NCBI RefSeq assembly: GCF_900100865.1
Contig: NZ_LT627734.1
Location: 1,488,001-1,552,000 of the forward strand
Source: Candidatus Aquiluna sp. UB-MaderosW2red
GTDB lineage: Bacteria; Actinomycetota; Actinomycetes; Actinomycetales; Microbacteriaceae
Direction of reading: 5' to 3'
DNA length: 64,000 bases
Shown here: positions 43,822 to 52,436 of the stretch, one piece after another
Position numbering within the stretch: position 1 is the stretch's first letter
Layout of the letters: every line of letters begins with the position of its first letter
Position numbers and translations under genes: made by a program
The notes under the pieces: generated by a model
Seen by the model: only the letters and a program-made list of their open reading frames with translations
Database searches by the model: none
What the model was told of the DNA's origin: nothing

Positions 43822-44088
43822 CTACTTGTCCTTCTTGCCGATCTTAAACCAAACTTTTAGCTTGGCGACTATCTTTTCAAGCCCTTGCAAGCCCTGCTTA
43901 TTCATCTCCCTGGCCCACTCGAGCTCAAGAGCCAAGATCGAAAGCCCAAAGAATAAAAAGAGCAACCCGGGACCTGGCGTAACAAGCATTATCAAACCAA
44001 TTAGCAGTAGCGTGAACCCTACGAGCATTGACAGCGCCCAGCGAATCGGGTGCGGCAGCTTTGCCAGAAGCCTCTTTAATTTCTTCAA
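43822..44088 (-). CDS. PGPGW-family small transmembrane protein
   Basis: An 88-residue membrane protein with two hydrophobic segments (about 16-34 and 38-58) around the conserved TPGPGLLFLFFGLSILALE, which is the PGPGW/TIGR02611-like signature (PGPG followed by a hydrophobic run and Glu-Trp-Ala). N- and C-termini are Lys-rich. The function of the family is unknown. A terminator-like hairpin at 44252 separates it from the SDR gene upstream. Confidence 0.85.
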   Translation of the reverse strand: MKKLKRLLAKLPHPIRWALSMLVGFTLLLIGLIMLVTPGPGLLFLFFGLSILALELEWAREMNKQGLQGLEKIVAKLKVWFKIGKKDK

Positions 44089-44251
44089 CCGCGCCTCACC
44101 GAACTCAAGATTCTAGAATCCTAACTCAGCCAGATTCTTTTTACTGGCAAATTGGGCTGCCCCACAACCCAAGCTCAGCGGCAGTGTTTCGGGTTCGGAA
44201 AAGACCTCATTGTGGTTTCCCAGATGCTGAAACTTGGGCCACCGTAAATAG

Positions 44252-44284
44252 AAAACCCGCCAATCCGAAGATTTGGCGGGTTTT
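44252..44284 (-). terminator. Intrinsic terminator after the SDR gene
   Basis: Stem AAAACCCGCCAA with TTGGCGGGTTTT, 9-base loop with TC/GA inner pair, 30 bases after the SDR stop on the reverse strand. It nearly repeats the tRNA-Ser terminator at 37198; the two differ mainly in the tetraloop. Confidence 0.85.
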
Positions 44285-44314
44285 CCAACTTGCTATGGGA
44301 TTGGATTCCCGGGA

Positions 44315-45052
44315 CTAATTCACAGCACCTTCGCCTGCGAGGGTGCCACCGTCAATGATGAACTCTGAGCCTGTTGAGAAGCTCGCATCGTCGCTGGCCA
44401 AGAAAAGCACCATCTTGGTTACTTCTTCGGGCCGGCCAAGTCGGTTAATCGGGATTCCCGGAGTGTCGTTTCCGAGACCTTCGGTCATCGGGGTGGCAAT
44501 GCCACCGGGGTGAACGGAGTTCACTCGAACGCCCTGAGCGCCAAGTTCCATCGCGACCGACTTGGTGAGTCCGCGAAGGCCGAACTTAGAGGCCGTATAG
44601 CCATGCAGGGCTGCGTAGCCCTGCATGCCAGCAGTAGATGAAATATTCACGATGGCTGATGACTCATTTTTGATTAGCTCAGGCGTTGCCGCCTTGATTC
44701 CCAAAAATGCGCCGGTTAGGTTGATCCCAATGATGAGCGACCAGTCTTTTTCGGTATAAGTATCGATGGTGCCAAAGTTCACGATTCCTGCGTTATTGAT
44801 CAGCGCATGCAAGCCGCCAAATTCGTCCACGGCAAGCTTCACAGCTTTATTCCAATCCTCTTCCTTGGTGACATCAAGGTGAGTGAATACAGCGTTTTCT
44901 CCAAGCTCCTCGGCGAGCGCTTGACCTTCTTTATCGAGCACGTCAGAGATGACAACCTTGCCGCCCTCCGCAATGACTCCGCGGACGTGGGATTCGCCCA
45001 TTCCGCGGGCTCCGCCACTTACTAAAACAACTTTTCCATCGAATCTAGCCAT
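44315..45052 (-). CDS. Short-chain dehydrogenase/reductase (SDR), glucose-1-dehydrogenase/cyclohexanol type
   Basis: NAD(P)-dependent oxidoreductase of 245 residues. The cofactor motif is GGARGMG (13-19), followed by Asp60 region HLDVTKE, NNAG (87-89), the catalytic Ser138 or Ser139 in VNISSTAG, and YTASK (Tyr152, Lys156). The C-terminal GGTLAGEGA closes the classical family. The Asp after the second strand (ISDVLD) favours NAD over NADP. The substrate is unknown. ATG preceded by GGGAAA. It is followed by a hairpin terminator, so likely a single-gene transcript; 306 bases upstream to the MFS gene are empty. Confidence 0.9.
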   Translation of the reverse strand: MARFDGKVVLVSGGARGMGESHVRGVIAEGGKVVISDVLDKEGQALAEELGENAVFTHLDVTKEEDWNKAVKLAVDEFGGLHALINNAGIVNFGTIDTYTEKDWSLIIGINLTGAFLGIKAATPELIKNESSAIVNISSTAGMQGYAALHGYTASKFGLRGLTKSVAMELGAQGVRVNSVHPGGIATPMTEGLGNDTPGIPINRLGRPEEVTKMVLFLASDDASFSTGSEFIIDGGTLAGEGAVN

Positions 45053-45358
45053 TATTTTTCCCTTTCAGACCCAAATCGGTTTGACCCAGAAGAGGTATTC
45101 GGAAGAGTTATGAACGGTTCCATGTTTCGACCTAGTGAAGATTTTCTGAGTCTTATTTTGGATGTCCTTTGACTCTATGCACCGCGGACGGAGTCTGTCA
45201 ACTGGATCTGCGCGGGAACGCTTCTAACGAGTCTTATTTCTCTGCTGGGGTAATAATCCGGTGAATTAGGCCCCTAAAACAGCTTTGCTTAGCTATCGGA
45301 GGATCACACCGACAAGAAGTGTCGCAAAAGCGTCCCCATAAGACATTGGGCACTTTTA
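45053..45358. other. 306-bp gap upstream of the SDR gene
   Basis: No open frame with support. It should contain the SDR promoter. A short inverted pair CGACA-TGTCG around 45310-45324 is weak, and I see no other structure. Confidence 0.45.
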
Positions 45359-46615
45359 TTAGCCGCCGGTTCGAAGATCCGGGACCTTCCAGGGTCTGGT
45401 GATCAACATCAAGCTAGCCAATGACACCACGAACAACAGCCCGATCAAGATTCCGATATCCCTGGTGTCCTGGGTGTTCATGAAGCCATAAACAATTGAG
45501 ACCAGGCTGGCGGTTGCGAAGTTCACAACACCCAATAAAGAGGCGGCGGTGCCAGCCTCAGAACCGTGGTTATAAAGAGCGATAGTTGGGATAGTTGTGA
45601 TGCCAGCCCCAAATATAAATAGCTGAAGCATGAAAAATGCTTCGGCCACGACCAGCCCGGAGCCGGCGGTCAAAAATAGCCCAGCACCGATACACACTCC
45701 GATGCTTGAGTAAAGAGCCAGTAACCACTGGCCCTTTATGTGCCTGGCGGCATAGGCGCCAACTTGGACGCCTATGTATGAAGCTAGCGAATTCGCTGCT
45801 ATCCAGAATCCAAATTCACTCGGGCTCAAACCAAAACCATTTTGAAATAAAAATGGCACGTTGTTGAGATATGCAAAAAGAGCTGAAATCTGGAATGCCC
45901 CGTAAATCAAAAGCCCGATGTAGACCCGGTCCCGCAGGACCGCAAGGTAACCCCTGGCCAGCCCCAACGGGGTGCTACTTCTTCGCCTTGATACGGGAAG
46001 TGTCTCAATAAGCAGTCGGGATGAAAAAAGTGACAAGACGATTCCACCGAGTCCGAAGATTAGAAATATGGCCTGCCAGTTGCCCGCTTGAGTAACCTGT
46101 GCACCAACGATTGGTCCGATGATCGGCGAAAGAGATTGAATCAAAAAGATTTTTGCCAGCACGCTCTGCATGCGTTGACCACGATAAAGATCTCTTACGA
46201 TTGCGCGGCTGACCACATCGGCACCAGCTGCAAAAAACCCCATTGCGAACCTAAGGCCGAGAAAAGTTTCGAAGTTGGGTGCAAAAAAGGCCATTACTGC
46301 ACTCAAACCAAAGCCAACGGTTGCAAGCAAAATCAGAGGCCTTCGACCAAAGGCATCCGAGAGTGGCCCGATTATCAACTGGCCGAGCGCAAGACCGACT
46401 GTCACGCCAGTAAGGGAAGCTTGAACGGTTCCATTTGGCACGCCAAAGTAGGTCGAGATATCAGGGAAGGCAGGGAGAAAAGGGTCAATTGAGTAAGGCA
46501 CCAAGCTCATTGAGAGTGCCAAAATTACGATAAAGCTAAATAGTAATTTTTTGGAAAGCTGATCGCCGGAATCTATAACCCTGCCGCGAATGCGGTTTGG
46601 CTTGGGTTCTGACAC
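45359..46615 (-). CDS. Bcr/CflA-type drug efflux transporter (MFS)
   Basis: A 418-residue member of the major facilitator superfamily, DHA1 drug:proton antiporter subgroup. Twelve hydrophobic segments are visible. Motif A between helices 2 and 3 is GPLSDAFGRRPLIL (about 82-95), and motif C-like GxxxGPxxG is in SLSPIIGPIVGAQV. The N-terminal cytoplasmic tail is basic and longer than usual. The closest functional class is Bcr/CflA (bicyclomycin, chloramphenicol export). Substrate is inferred at class level. It is flanked by an accessory, GC-richer region on its upstream side. Confidence 0.9.
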   Translation of the reverse strand: MSEPKPNRIRGRVIDSGDQLSKKLLFSFIVILALSMSLVPYSIDPFLPAFPDISTYFGVPNGTVQASLTGVTVGLALGQLIIGPLSDAFGRRPLILLATVGFGLSAVMAFFAPNFETFLGLRFAMGFFAAGADVVSRAIVRDLYRGQRMQSVLAKIFLIQSLSPIIGPIVGAQVTQAGNWQAIFLIFGLGGIVLSLFSSRLLIETLPVSRRRSSTPLGLARGYLAVLRDRVYIGLLIYGAFQISALFAYLNNVPFLFQNGFGLSPSEFGFWIAANSLASYIGVQVGAYAARHIKGQWLLALYSSIGVCIGAGLFLTAGSGLVVAEAFFMLQLFIFGAGITTIPTIALYNHGSEAGTAASLLGVVNFATASLVSIVYGFMNTQDTRDIGILIGLLFVVSLASLMLITRPWKVPDLRTGG

Positions 46616-46873
46616 TCCAAGAGACTAGCGTCTCTCAAGATAACGGACCGGCCCTAATGCTTTCTTGAGTGCTGTGGCTTTGTTGCTCAACCTAAATTCC
46701 CGGTAAGTGCTTGAGCTTTAGATTTTTCGAATCCCCCATTTTATGCGCAATGAACAGCGATTTCTGCTCAAAATTGTGCTCAAAATGGTGTGCTATGTGA
46801 GCTCACAATAGTGTTTTATAAGCGCCCAAAAAAAATGAAGCCGCTGTTATCGAGAACCAGCAGAAATTGTAGC

Positions 46874-47343
46874 TACGACAGACGGATACTTGATGACTCT
46901 ATCGATGACCTAGTTCCTTCTTTCGCTGAAATATCAATAGATGGTGCTCACGCGATTGGAAGGGCCTCCACTGGAAGGCAGCGAGCGAAGACAATCCTCG
47001 ACTTGGACCTGACCTCGCACAGAAGCACTCTCTAGCCGATCCGGCACTGTCCGCGCGCCTTTTGAGCCTCAGCGAAGCCAATGACGCACAAGTGTCTCAC
47101 TTCCGCGACCATGACGGTAGGCATGAGATTGACTTCATTATTCACCGCGGAGACGCGGAGGCTGTTGGTATTGAAGTGAAGCTAAAGTCCGCCATCACCG
47201 ACCGCGACGTTAGGAAATTGCTCTGGCAGAAGAAGTCTCTCCCCGACCAAATCGTCGACCTCGTAGTCATTAACACGGGATCTCGCGCCTCTCGGAAAAA
47301 GGATGGTGTGGCGGTAATCCCACTCGCGTTACTCACCGCTTGA
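46874..47343 (+). pseudogene. Remnant of a DUF4143/AAA ATPase with an internal deletion
   Basis: Two short frames hold both ends of a DUF4143 ATPase. The left part (from about 46874) reads YDRRILDDSIDDLVPSF and GAHAIGRAST, which lines up with the N-terminus and a decayed Walker A (GAKGVGKT in intact members). The right part (47062-47343, extending upstream in frame to about 47000) reads SLADPALSARLL and GRHEIDFIIHRGD, EAVGIEVKLKSAITDRDV, GVAVIPLALL, matching the DUF4143 C-terminus. About 250 residues between them are missing and the frames disagree, so this is a degraded gene. It lies at the left end of the GC-richer block. Confidence 0.8.
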
Positions 47344-47669
47344 GTTTCTGCCAGATTCCTAAATTACAGCTTGTCCCCTTGCATCTTCATGTGGCGACCT
47401 GCAATAGAAATTGCACCTAAAAGCACCTTGAGCTGTTCGAATTCTGAAGGCCTAAATGGGCGACCGGATGTTTGCCCACCAAGCCCCGCAATATAAGAGC
47501 GACCGTGACTACCCTCTCGTTACCCCTCTAAACCAGAGTCGTCGACCCCTTCAAGGAGGCGGAATGTCCGGTCCATCGCGGCGAACATCGAGGGCACTTT
47601 GTCTCAGCAAGGCGATCAGGATCTCACACCACGATTACGTCAATCAAGCCGCGAACAACACGAGCCGGA
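47344..47669. other. 326-bp gap in the accessory block
   Basis: No supported gene. A 94-codon forward frame runs into the 3' end of the VIT gene antisense and has no recognisable domain. The segment looks like eroded coding DNA, but I cannot identify the source. Confidence 0.45.
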
Positions 47670-48758
47670 TTATGCCGCACCGGTCCCGAGAAGTAGGCCG
47701 AGTAGGTAGGTTGCTGCTGCGGCTCCGAAACCGATCATGAGTTGGCGAAGCCCGCGCTTGAGGGGTGAAGCGCCCGAAAGTAGTCCGACTATGGCACCGG
47801 TTCCGAGAAGTGCAACTCCCACCAGGGCTGCCGAAACAAGAACTGCGGATATCCCTTCCATCCCGAATAGGTAGGGCAACACGGGAATAGCTGCTCCGGA
47901 TGCGAAGAAGCAAAAGCTTGAGGTGGCCGCGGCATGTCCAGTTCCGACAGCTTCGTGCTGGTCAGGCTCCGAGGCCTCCGCTTCCAACTCGAGTCTTGAG
48001 TTTCCAGTGAGAACCTCGACGGCATGAATTTGCGCTTCTTCGGGACTCATGCCTCGGGCTCGGTAAAGCAAAGCGAGCTCGTTCGCGTCAATATCGAGAT
48101 GGGGAAGGGCGTTACGCATCTCGGGATCAGCCCTAGAGGATTCCAAGAGTTCACGCTGCGATCGCACGGAAACGTACTCACCCGCTCCCATGGAAAGCGC
48201 GCCGGCTAAGAGACCGGCCAGACCGGTGAGCAGGATGATGTTCGTGCCAACACCACTTGCGCCGACTCCCAGGATGAGAGAGAGGTTGCTGACAAGGCCA
48301 TCATTGGCGCCAAACACTGCGGCACGGAAGTTGCCGGAGAGCCGGTTGCGTCCCCGTGCGGCAAGGCCACGGACAACTTCACCGTGAATACGCTCATCGG
48401 CTGCCATTGTTGACGTGGCATCAGGATCTAATTCATAGGGTGATTTATCCTCGGCTCGCTGGGCCAAGGCAAGGACGAACACCGATCCGAAACGGCGAGC
48501 GAGTACACCAAGAAACAGGGTGCGGCTATCGCCGCGGCGAGGCTTGCCGACGTGACTTCCGAGCAGGTTCAACCAGTGAGCTTCATGCCGAGCCTCGGCC
48601 TCGGCGAGCTCTAGGAGAATCTCTCGTTCTTCACCGCTTCGACGACTCGCTAAGTCGCGATATACCGCAGCCTCAGCTCTTTCATTGGCCAGGTGTTGCC
48701 GCCAACGGCGGACCTGGGTTGGAGTTGGGCGCGCGGGCACGTGTGAATTCGTGGGCAT
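47670..48758 (-). CDS. VIT1/CCC1-family iron or manganese transporter with N-terminal ferritin-like domain
   Basis: The 362-residue protein (from the ATG at 48758, which has AAAGGATT upstream) joins two parts. Residues about 10-110 form a ferritin-like domain with Glu/His positions ANERAEAAVYRDLA, EEREILLELAEAEARHEAHW and ERIHGEVV. Residues about 145-360 form the VIT1/CCC1 transporter domain, with GANDGLVSNLSLILGVG and GALSMGAGEYVSVRSQRE, the conserved Glu/Asp metal-loading region, and four to five membrane helices. Such fusions store or export Fe2+ or Mn2+. Base composition is richer in GC than the surrounding genome, and it sits in the metal-resistance block. The open frame extends 24 codons further upstream without a ribosome-binding site. 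Confidence 0.9.
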   Translation of the reverse strand: MPTNSHVPARPTPTQVRRWRQHLANERAEAAVYRDLASRRSGEEREILLELAEAEARHEAHWLNLLGSHVGKPRRGDSRTLFLGVLARRFGSVFVLALAQRAEDKSPYELDPDATSTMAADERIHGEVVRGLAARGRNRLSGNFRAAVFGANDGLVSNLSLILGVGASGVGTNIILLTGLAGLLAGALSMGAGEYVSVRSQRELLESSRADPEMRNALPHLDIDANELALLYRARGMSPEEAQIHAVEVLTGNSRLELEAEASEPDQHEAVGTGHAAATSSFCFFASGAAIPVLPYLFGMEGISAVLVSAALVGVALLGTGAIVGLLSGASPLKRGLRQLMIGFGAAAATYLLGLLLGTGAA

Positions 48759-49189
48759 CGTAATCCTTTTGTCGGCTCCGACCAAAGAATCAGCACTGAA
48801 AGCTGGCGCTTCAGCCAGAGAATCGAGCACACCAAATGATGATCTCGTTGTTTATCCGGCTGAAGGTCTCGTTCGCCCATAATGGGTGATGCACCGGGCT
48901 TATTCAGCCAGCATGTCGACACATCTCCACCGGCTTGGCCAGTGTGAACTACTCCCCTTCGCCCCCAAGTCTAGCTAGGTAAAATATTCTGGGTCGGATC
49001 TTGTTGCGGGCAAGCGAGCAGCAAGCTTGAGCCAAAAATCGGATCACCGTCCTAGGGCGCACCGCAATCGAATGCGGATGCACCCTTCCCTTCAGCCCGC
49101 GCGTGGCGCTGGCCAAATGACCAACTTGTGTCAGCAAGACAATGTATGCAAGACCGTTCATATGTTCAATCAAACATTTATGGTTTAGC
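48759..49189. other. 431-bp divergent gap between VIT and CDF genes
   Basis: Holds the promoters of the VIT gene (left) and of the CDF-ArsR operon (right). A reverse frame at 48949-49191 has Arg-rich sequence but no identified family and may be debris. An inverted repeat ATGTT-CAATCA-AACAT (49162-49177), listed separately, lies just before the CDF start. Confidence 0.55.
49162..49177. promoter_or_regulatory. Probable ArsR/SmtB operator before the CDF exporter
   Basis: ATGTT and AACAT are reverse complements with a 6-base AT-rich spacer, within a TATG-rich stretch as in operators of metal-sensing ArsR proteins. It ends 12 bases before the chosen CDF start. The repressor is encoded two genes on. 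Confidence 0.5.
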
Positions 49190-50125
49190 ATGCCAAAAAA
49201 GACAGGGCATTCTCATTCGCTGTTGAGTTCCGGCGGGAAGCATCGCGGTCCACTGATCATCGCATTCGTATTGACCGGCAGCTACATGTTGGTCGAGTTC
49301 ATTGTCGGCTTCACCATCAACTCGCTCGCTCTAATCTCCGACGCTGCTCACATGGGCACTGATGTGCTCGGGATTGGGATGGCGCTGGCGGCGATCACTC
49401 TGGCGAATCGCCCGGCCACATCCCAGCGCACTTACGGGCTGTATCGTCTCGAGGTGCTGGCGCCCTTGGCGAACGGTATTCTCCTGTTCGCCGTTGCCGG
49501 CTACGTGCTTTTCGAGGCGATACAGCGGTTCAGCGAACCTACGGAGATCCCAGGCGTGCCGCTACTGATCGTCTCCTCTATCGGACTCGTCATCAATCTC
49601 GTTAGCTTCCGGCTACTCAGGGCCGGATCGAAGGAAAGCCTTAACGTGAAAGGCGCATATCTCGAAGTCCTCGCTGACCTAGTCGGGTCGGTGGGCGTGA
49701 TCGTGGCGGCGGTCGTTCTCCTTACTACCGGGTGGGTCTACGCTGATGCGATCGTCGGCGTCGGTATTGGCTTGTTTATCCTGCCGCGCACGTGGAAGAT
49801 GATCCGTCAGGCTTTGCGAATTCTCCTCGAGGTCGCCCCGTCCAACATAGACATGGATGAACTGCGGACCTCGGTGCTGACCGTGGACGGCGTGGTCGAA
49901 GTCCATGATTTTCACGTGTGGACGATCACCTCGGGTATGGAATCCGCCAGTGGGCATGTCGTAATCGCGGCTGATCATCACTATCAGAACGTCCTCGACT
50001 CGGTGCTAACCCTGCTCCGAGATAGTTACCAGATTGAGCACGCCACAATCCAGTGCGAGCGGGCGCACCTCGAAGACCGACCAACCCGGTGTAACTCGAA
50101 TGAGCAAGAAAGAAGAGAAGCATGA
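49190..50125 (+). CDS. Cation diffusion facilitator (CDF) heavy-metal exporter, CzcD/ZitB type
   Basis: Proton-coupled exporter for Zn2+, Co2+ or Cd2+. The product from the ATG at 49190 is 311 residues, starts with a His-bearing tail (KKTGHSHSL) and has six hydrophobic segments. The transport site residues are visible: DAAHMGTD (HxxxD) in the second helix and YADAIVG with Asp in the fifth; the C-terminal cytoplasmic domain has the VDGVVEVHDFHVWT pattern with the His residues that bind regulatory zinc. The frame is open 16 codons further upstream, but homologues start near the His tail. It overlaps the ArsR gene by 4 bases. GC content is higher than in the neighbouring core genes. Confidence 0.92.
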   Translation: MPKKTGHSHSLLSSGGKHRGPLIIAFVLTGSYMLVEFIVGFTINSLALISDAAHMGTDVLGIGMALAAITLANRPATSQRTYGLYRLEVLAPLANGILLFAVAGYVLFEAIQRFSEPTEIPGVPLLIVSSIGLVINLVSFRLLRAGSKESLNVKGAYLEVLADLVGSVGVIVAAVVLLTTGWVYADAIVGVGIGLFILPRTWKMIRQALRILLEVAPSNIDMDELRTSVLTVDGVVEVHDFHVWTITSGMESASGHVVIAADHHYQNVLDSVLTLLRDSYQIEHATIQCERAHLEDRPTRCNSNEQERREA

Positions 50126-50541
50126 ACGAGACAAGTTCACCAGAGCCCAACGGCAGGGGCCTAACGAGCGTTCACCCTCAACAAGTTGCCCAGGTCCGAG
50201 CGAGCATGCCTACTAATCGGGAGATCGTGGATTTGGCCGACGTATTCAGCCTGCTCGGTGACTCCGGCCGCGTCAGCATCCTGATCGCGTTGCTAGCCGG
50301 TCGGATGGCGGTAAAGGACATCTCCGCCGTGGTTGAACAGAGCGAGTCAGCCGTCTCACATGCGCTGCGTCTGCTGCGCGCACACCGTGTAGTGGACGTA
50401 GACCGCGAGGGCCGGTTTGCCTATTACGCCCTAGCCGACGCTCATGTTCGGGTTCTGATCGAGTTGGCGCTTGAGCACGTCGGTCACACTGTGCTTCCGC
50501 ATGCGGCGGGTGGAACCGAGCTGGATGACCGGCTGGGTTGA
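50122..50541 (+). CDS. ArsR/SmtB-family zinc/cadmium/cobalt-sensing repressor
   Basis: Dimeric winged-helix repressor that lets go of DNA on binding Zn2+, Cd2+ or Co2+. The 139-residue protein has the recognition region VVEQSESAVSHALRLLRAH and the last helix DAHVRVLIELALEHVGH. That helix has Asp-x-His, then ten residues, then His-x2-His, which is exactly the alpha-5 metal site of SmtB and CzrA (Asp84, His86, His97, His100 in CzrA numbering). There is no CxC alpha-3 site. The gene overlaps the CDF exporter by 4 bases and probably represses the pair through an operator just upstream of the exporter. The N-terminus is longer than usual and Gly/Ser-rich. Confidence 0.93.
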   Translation: MNETSSPEPNGRGLTSVHPQQVAQVRASMPTNREIVDLADVFSLLGDSGRVSILIALLAGRMAVKDISAVVEQSESAVSHALRLLRAHRVVDVDREGRFAYYALADAHVRVLIELALEHVGHTVLPHAAGGTELDDRLG

Positions 50542-50644
50542 GGCGTCGCGCCTTGACTCTGCCACAGGTAAAGTATTGCCGCGCCTTCAAAATGTTCGAG
50601 TGTGTTCGGCCTGATATGTCCCACGAGATTTAGAGAGAATCAGA

Positions 50645-51310
50645 ATGAAAATAAGCACCAAAATCGCCATCGGTCTCAGCGGCGCACTAGTCCTGATCGT
50701 GGTTGTCGTCATGGGAGTAATAAGCCTTCAAGCCCAACCGTCCAGCACCGCAGGTGAGGGCAACCCCGAGACTGGACTGGCATCCGCCATTCGAGAGGAC
50801 ACCCACATCCTGGATGACGCTGGGGAAGGTGCAGTGACGCTAGTGGAGTTCCTCGACTTCGAGTGTGAGGCCTGTGCCGCTTTTTATCCGGTGATAGCAG
50901 ATCTGCGTAAGGAGTTCGCCGGTGAGGTCACCTTCGCCCTGCGCTATTTCCCACTACCCGGTCACTTCAACTCGAAGAACGCCGCGTTGGCGGTTGAGGC
51001 AGCCGCCCAGCAGGGGCAACTCGAGGGGATGTACACCATGATGTTTCAGACGCAGCTTGAGTGGGGTGAGGCACAAGAAACCCGTGCTCCACTGTTTCGT
51101 CAATTCGCCGAAGACCTGAATTTGAATCTCGCTGAATACGATGCCACAGTGGCGAATCCCGCAACGCTGGCTCGAATTGAGTCCGACTTTGATGATGGCT
51201 TAGAGCTTGGAGTCGCGTCCACCCCGACGTTCTTTCTCAACAACCGGATGTTGCAGTTAACCTCTTTCGATGACCTTCGGCTTGCGATTGTTCAGGAACT
51301 AGGTCGCTAA
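50645..51310 (+). CDS. Membrane-anchored DsbA-family thioredoxin-fold protein
   Basis: A 221-residue thiol-disulfide oxidoreductase. Residues about 7-29 form an uncleaved membrane anchor (IAIGLSGALVLIVVVVMGVI), so the domain faces outside. The redox motif CEAC occurs in FLDFECEACAAFYP near residue 75, the cis-Pro loop is in ASTPTFFLN near 195, and the inserted helical domain between them matches DsbA (COG1651). Its high-GC composition and position 103 bases after the repressor place it in the metal-resistance block. It may maintain disulfides in exported proteins under metal stress; that role is inferred. Confidence 0.9.
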   Translation: MKISTKIAIGLSGALVLIVVVVMGVISLQAQPSSTAGEGNPETGLASAIREDTHILDDAGEGAVTLVEFLDFECEACAAFYPVIADLRKEFAGEVTFALRYFPLPGHFNSKNAALAVEAAAQQGQLEGMYTMMFQTQLEWGEAQETRAPLFRQFAEDLNLNLAEYDATVANPATLARIESDFDDGLELGVASTPTFFLNNRMLQLTSFDDLRLAIVQELGR

Positions 51311-51571
51311 CGTTGCTGTAGAGAATCTACTACTGAGGCGCGCAATCAAATGGGGCATTGCAAACCAAAACCAAAACCTCAGCGTGAGTGAATCCTTCGT
51401 CCGCTGCGCAGGGCCGAGTGAGCTCATGTGCGCAGCGAGGAACTCAAAATTCGATAATTAGGAATACGTTTTTACATGGAAACCCTCTCGCGCTTTCCAG
51501 ATGAAAACGTTCACCAATAATTTTCAAGATTTCTTCAGCTTAAATTCAGGAACTCAATCTAATTTCATCGC

Positions 51572-52366
51572 ATGACAAACCTATCTAGGCGTGAAATGAT
51601 CGCCAAAGTACCAGCCATCACCGCAGTGTTCTGGCTAATCAAGATCCTCTCCACAACAGTTGGAGAGACCTTCGCCGACTATTTGAATACGACCTTTGTC
51701 GATTCTCTAGGTCTGGCCGACTCGAGCGCATTCATTGCAGTTTTGACCATCACCCTGGTGGTACTTATTTCGCTCCTGGCGATGCAGTTCTTAAGTAGCG
51801 GTTATCGCCGCTGGCTCTATTGGCCGGCGATTGTTTTTGTGAGCATCGTTGGAACATTGGTAACCGACGGCCTGCACGATTTACTCGGGGTCGAACTCTG
51901 GATCACCACGGTTATTTTTGCAACCATGCTGATTGTGGTGCTGGGCCTTTGGTATTCATCCGAAAGAACACTGGCTATGAAGAGCATTAAGAGCCCTCGT
52001 CAGGAAATATTTTATTGGGTGACTGTTTTGGTGACTTTTGCCCTGGGAACCTCAGCCGGTGATCAGCTGGCTGAATCCATGAGCCTAGGTTACGCACTCT
52101 CCCTTGCAATATTTGCCGCCACGATTGCGATAATCGCAGCACTATGGAGGTTCGGTATCGCTGGGCCGGTCCTTGCTTTTTGGTTGGCTTACATCATGAC
52201 AAGGCCTCTTGGGGCTGCACTCGGTGACTTGTTATCACAGTCCTCAGATGTGGGAGGGCTCGGGCTGGGTACCGATTTGACTTCACTGGCTTTCCTGATT
52301 GCGATTGCAGTTGGAATTACTTACTTCGCTAGATCAAAAAAGGATCTTCTAGTACTCAAGCCTTGA
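51572..52366 (+). CDS. COG4705-type membrane protein with internal duplication
   Basis: A 264-residue integral membrane protein with seven or eight hydrophobic segments. The segment ITAVFWLIKILSTTVGETFADYL near residues 15-37 (quoted in part) and the related YWVTVLVTFALGTSAGDQLAES near 152-173 form two halves with the pattern (W)-K-x-L-x-T-T-x-G-E-x-x-A-D, the signature of COG4705 (uncharacterised membrane-anchored proteins). The function is unknown. Codon use and GC content return to the core-genome level here. The ATG has no strong ribosome-binding site; the gene is separated from the DsbA gene by 261 empty bases. Confidence 0.85.
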   Translation: MTNLSRREMIAKVPAITAVFWLIKILSTTVGETFADYLNTTFVDSLGLADSSAFIAVLTITLVVLISLLAMQFLSSGYRRWLYWPAIVFVSIVGTLVTDGLHDLLGVELWITTVIFATMLIVVLGLWYSSERTLAMKSIKSPRQEIFYWVTVLVTFALGTSAGDQLAESMSLGYALSLAIFAATIAIIAALWRFGIAGPVLAFWLAYIMTRPLGAALGDLLSQSSDVGGLGLGTDLTSLAFLIAIAVGITYFARSKKDLLVLKP

Positions 52367-52436
52367 AATCCTAGGTTCCCAGGCAAGCGTGCCCCTAAGT
52401 GAATCAATGAGATGCAAAAAGTTTGGGACCTCGGCC

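Noticed and set aside
47456-47740. 94-codon forward frame at the left of the VIT gene
   Set aside because: Overlaps the VIT 3' end antisense; no family marks.
48949-49191. Arg-rich 80-codon reverse frame, possible transposase debris
   Set aside because: Could not be tied to any transposase family by eye and overlaps the CDF promoter region.
51476-51506. TGGAAA/TTTCCA inverted pair downstream of the DsbA gene
   Set aside because: Six-base arms with an 11-base spacer and no T-tail; not distinguishable from chance.
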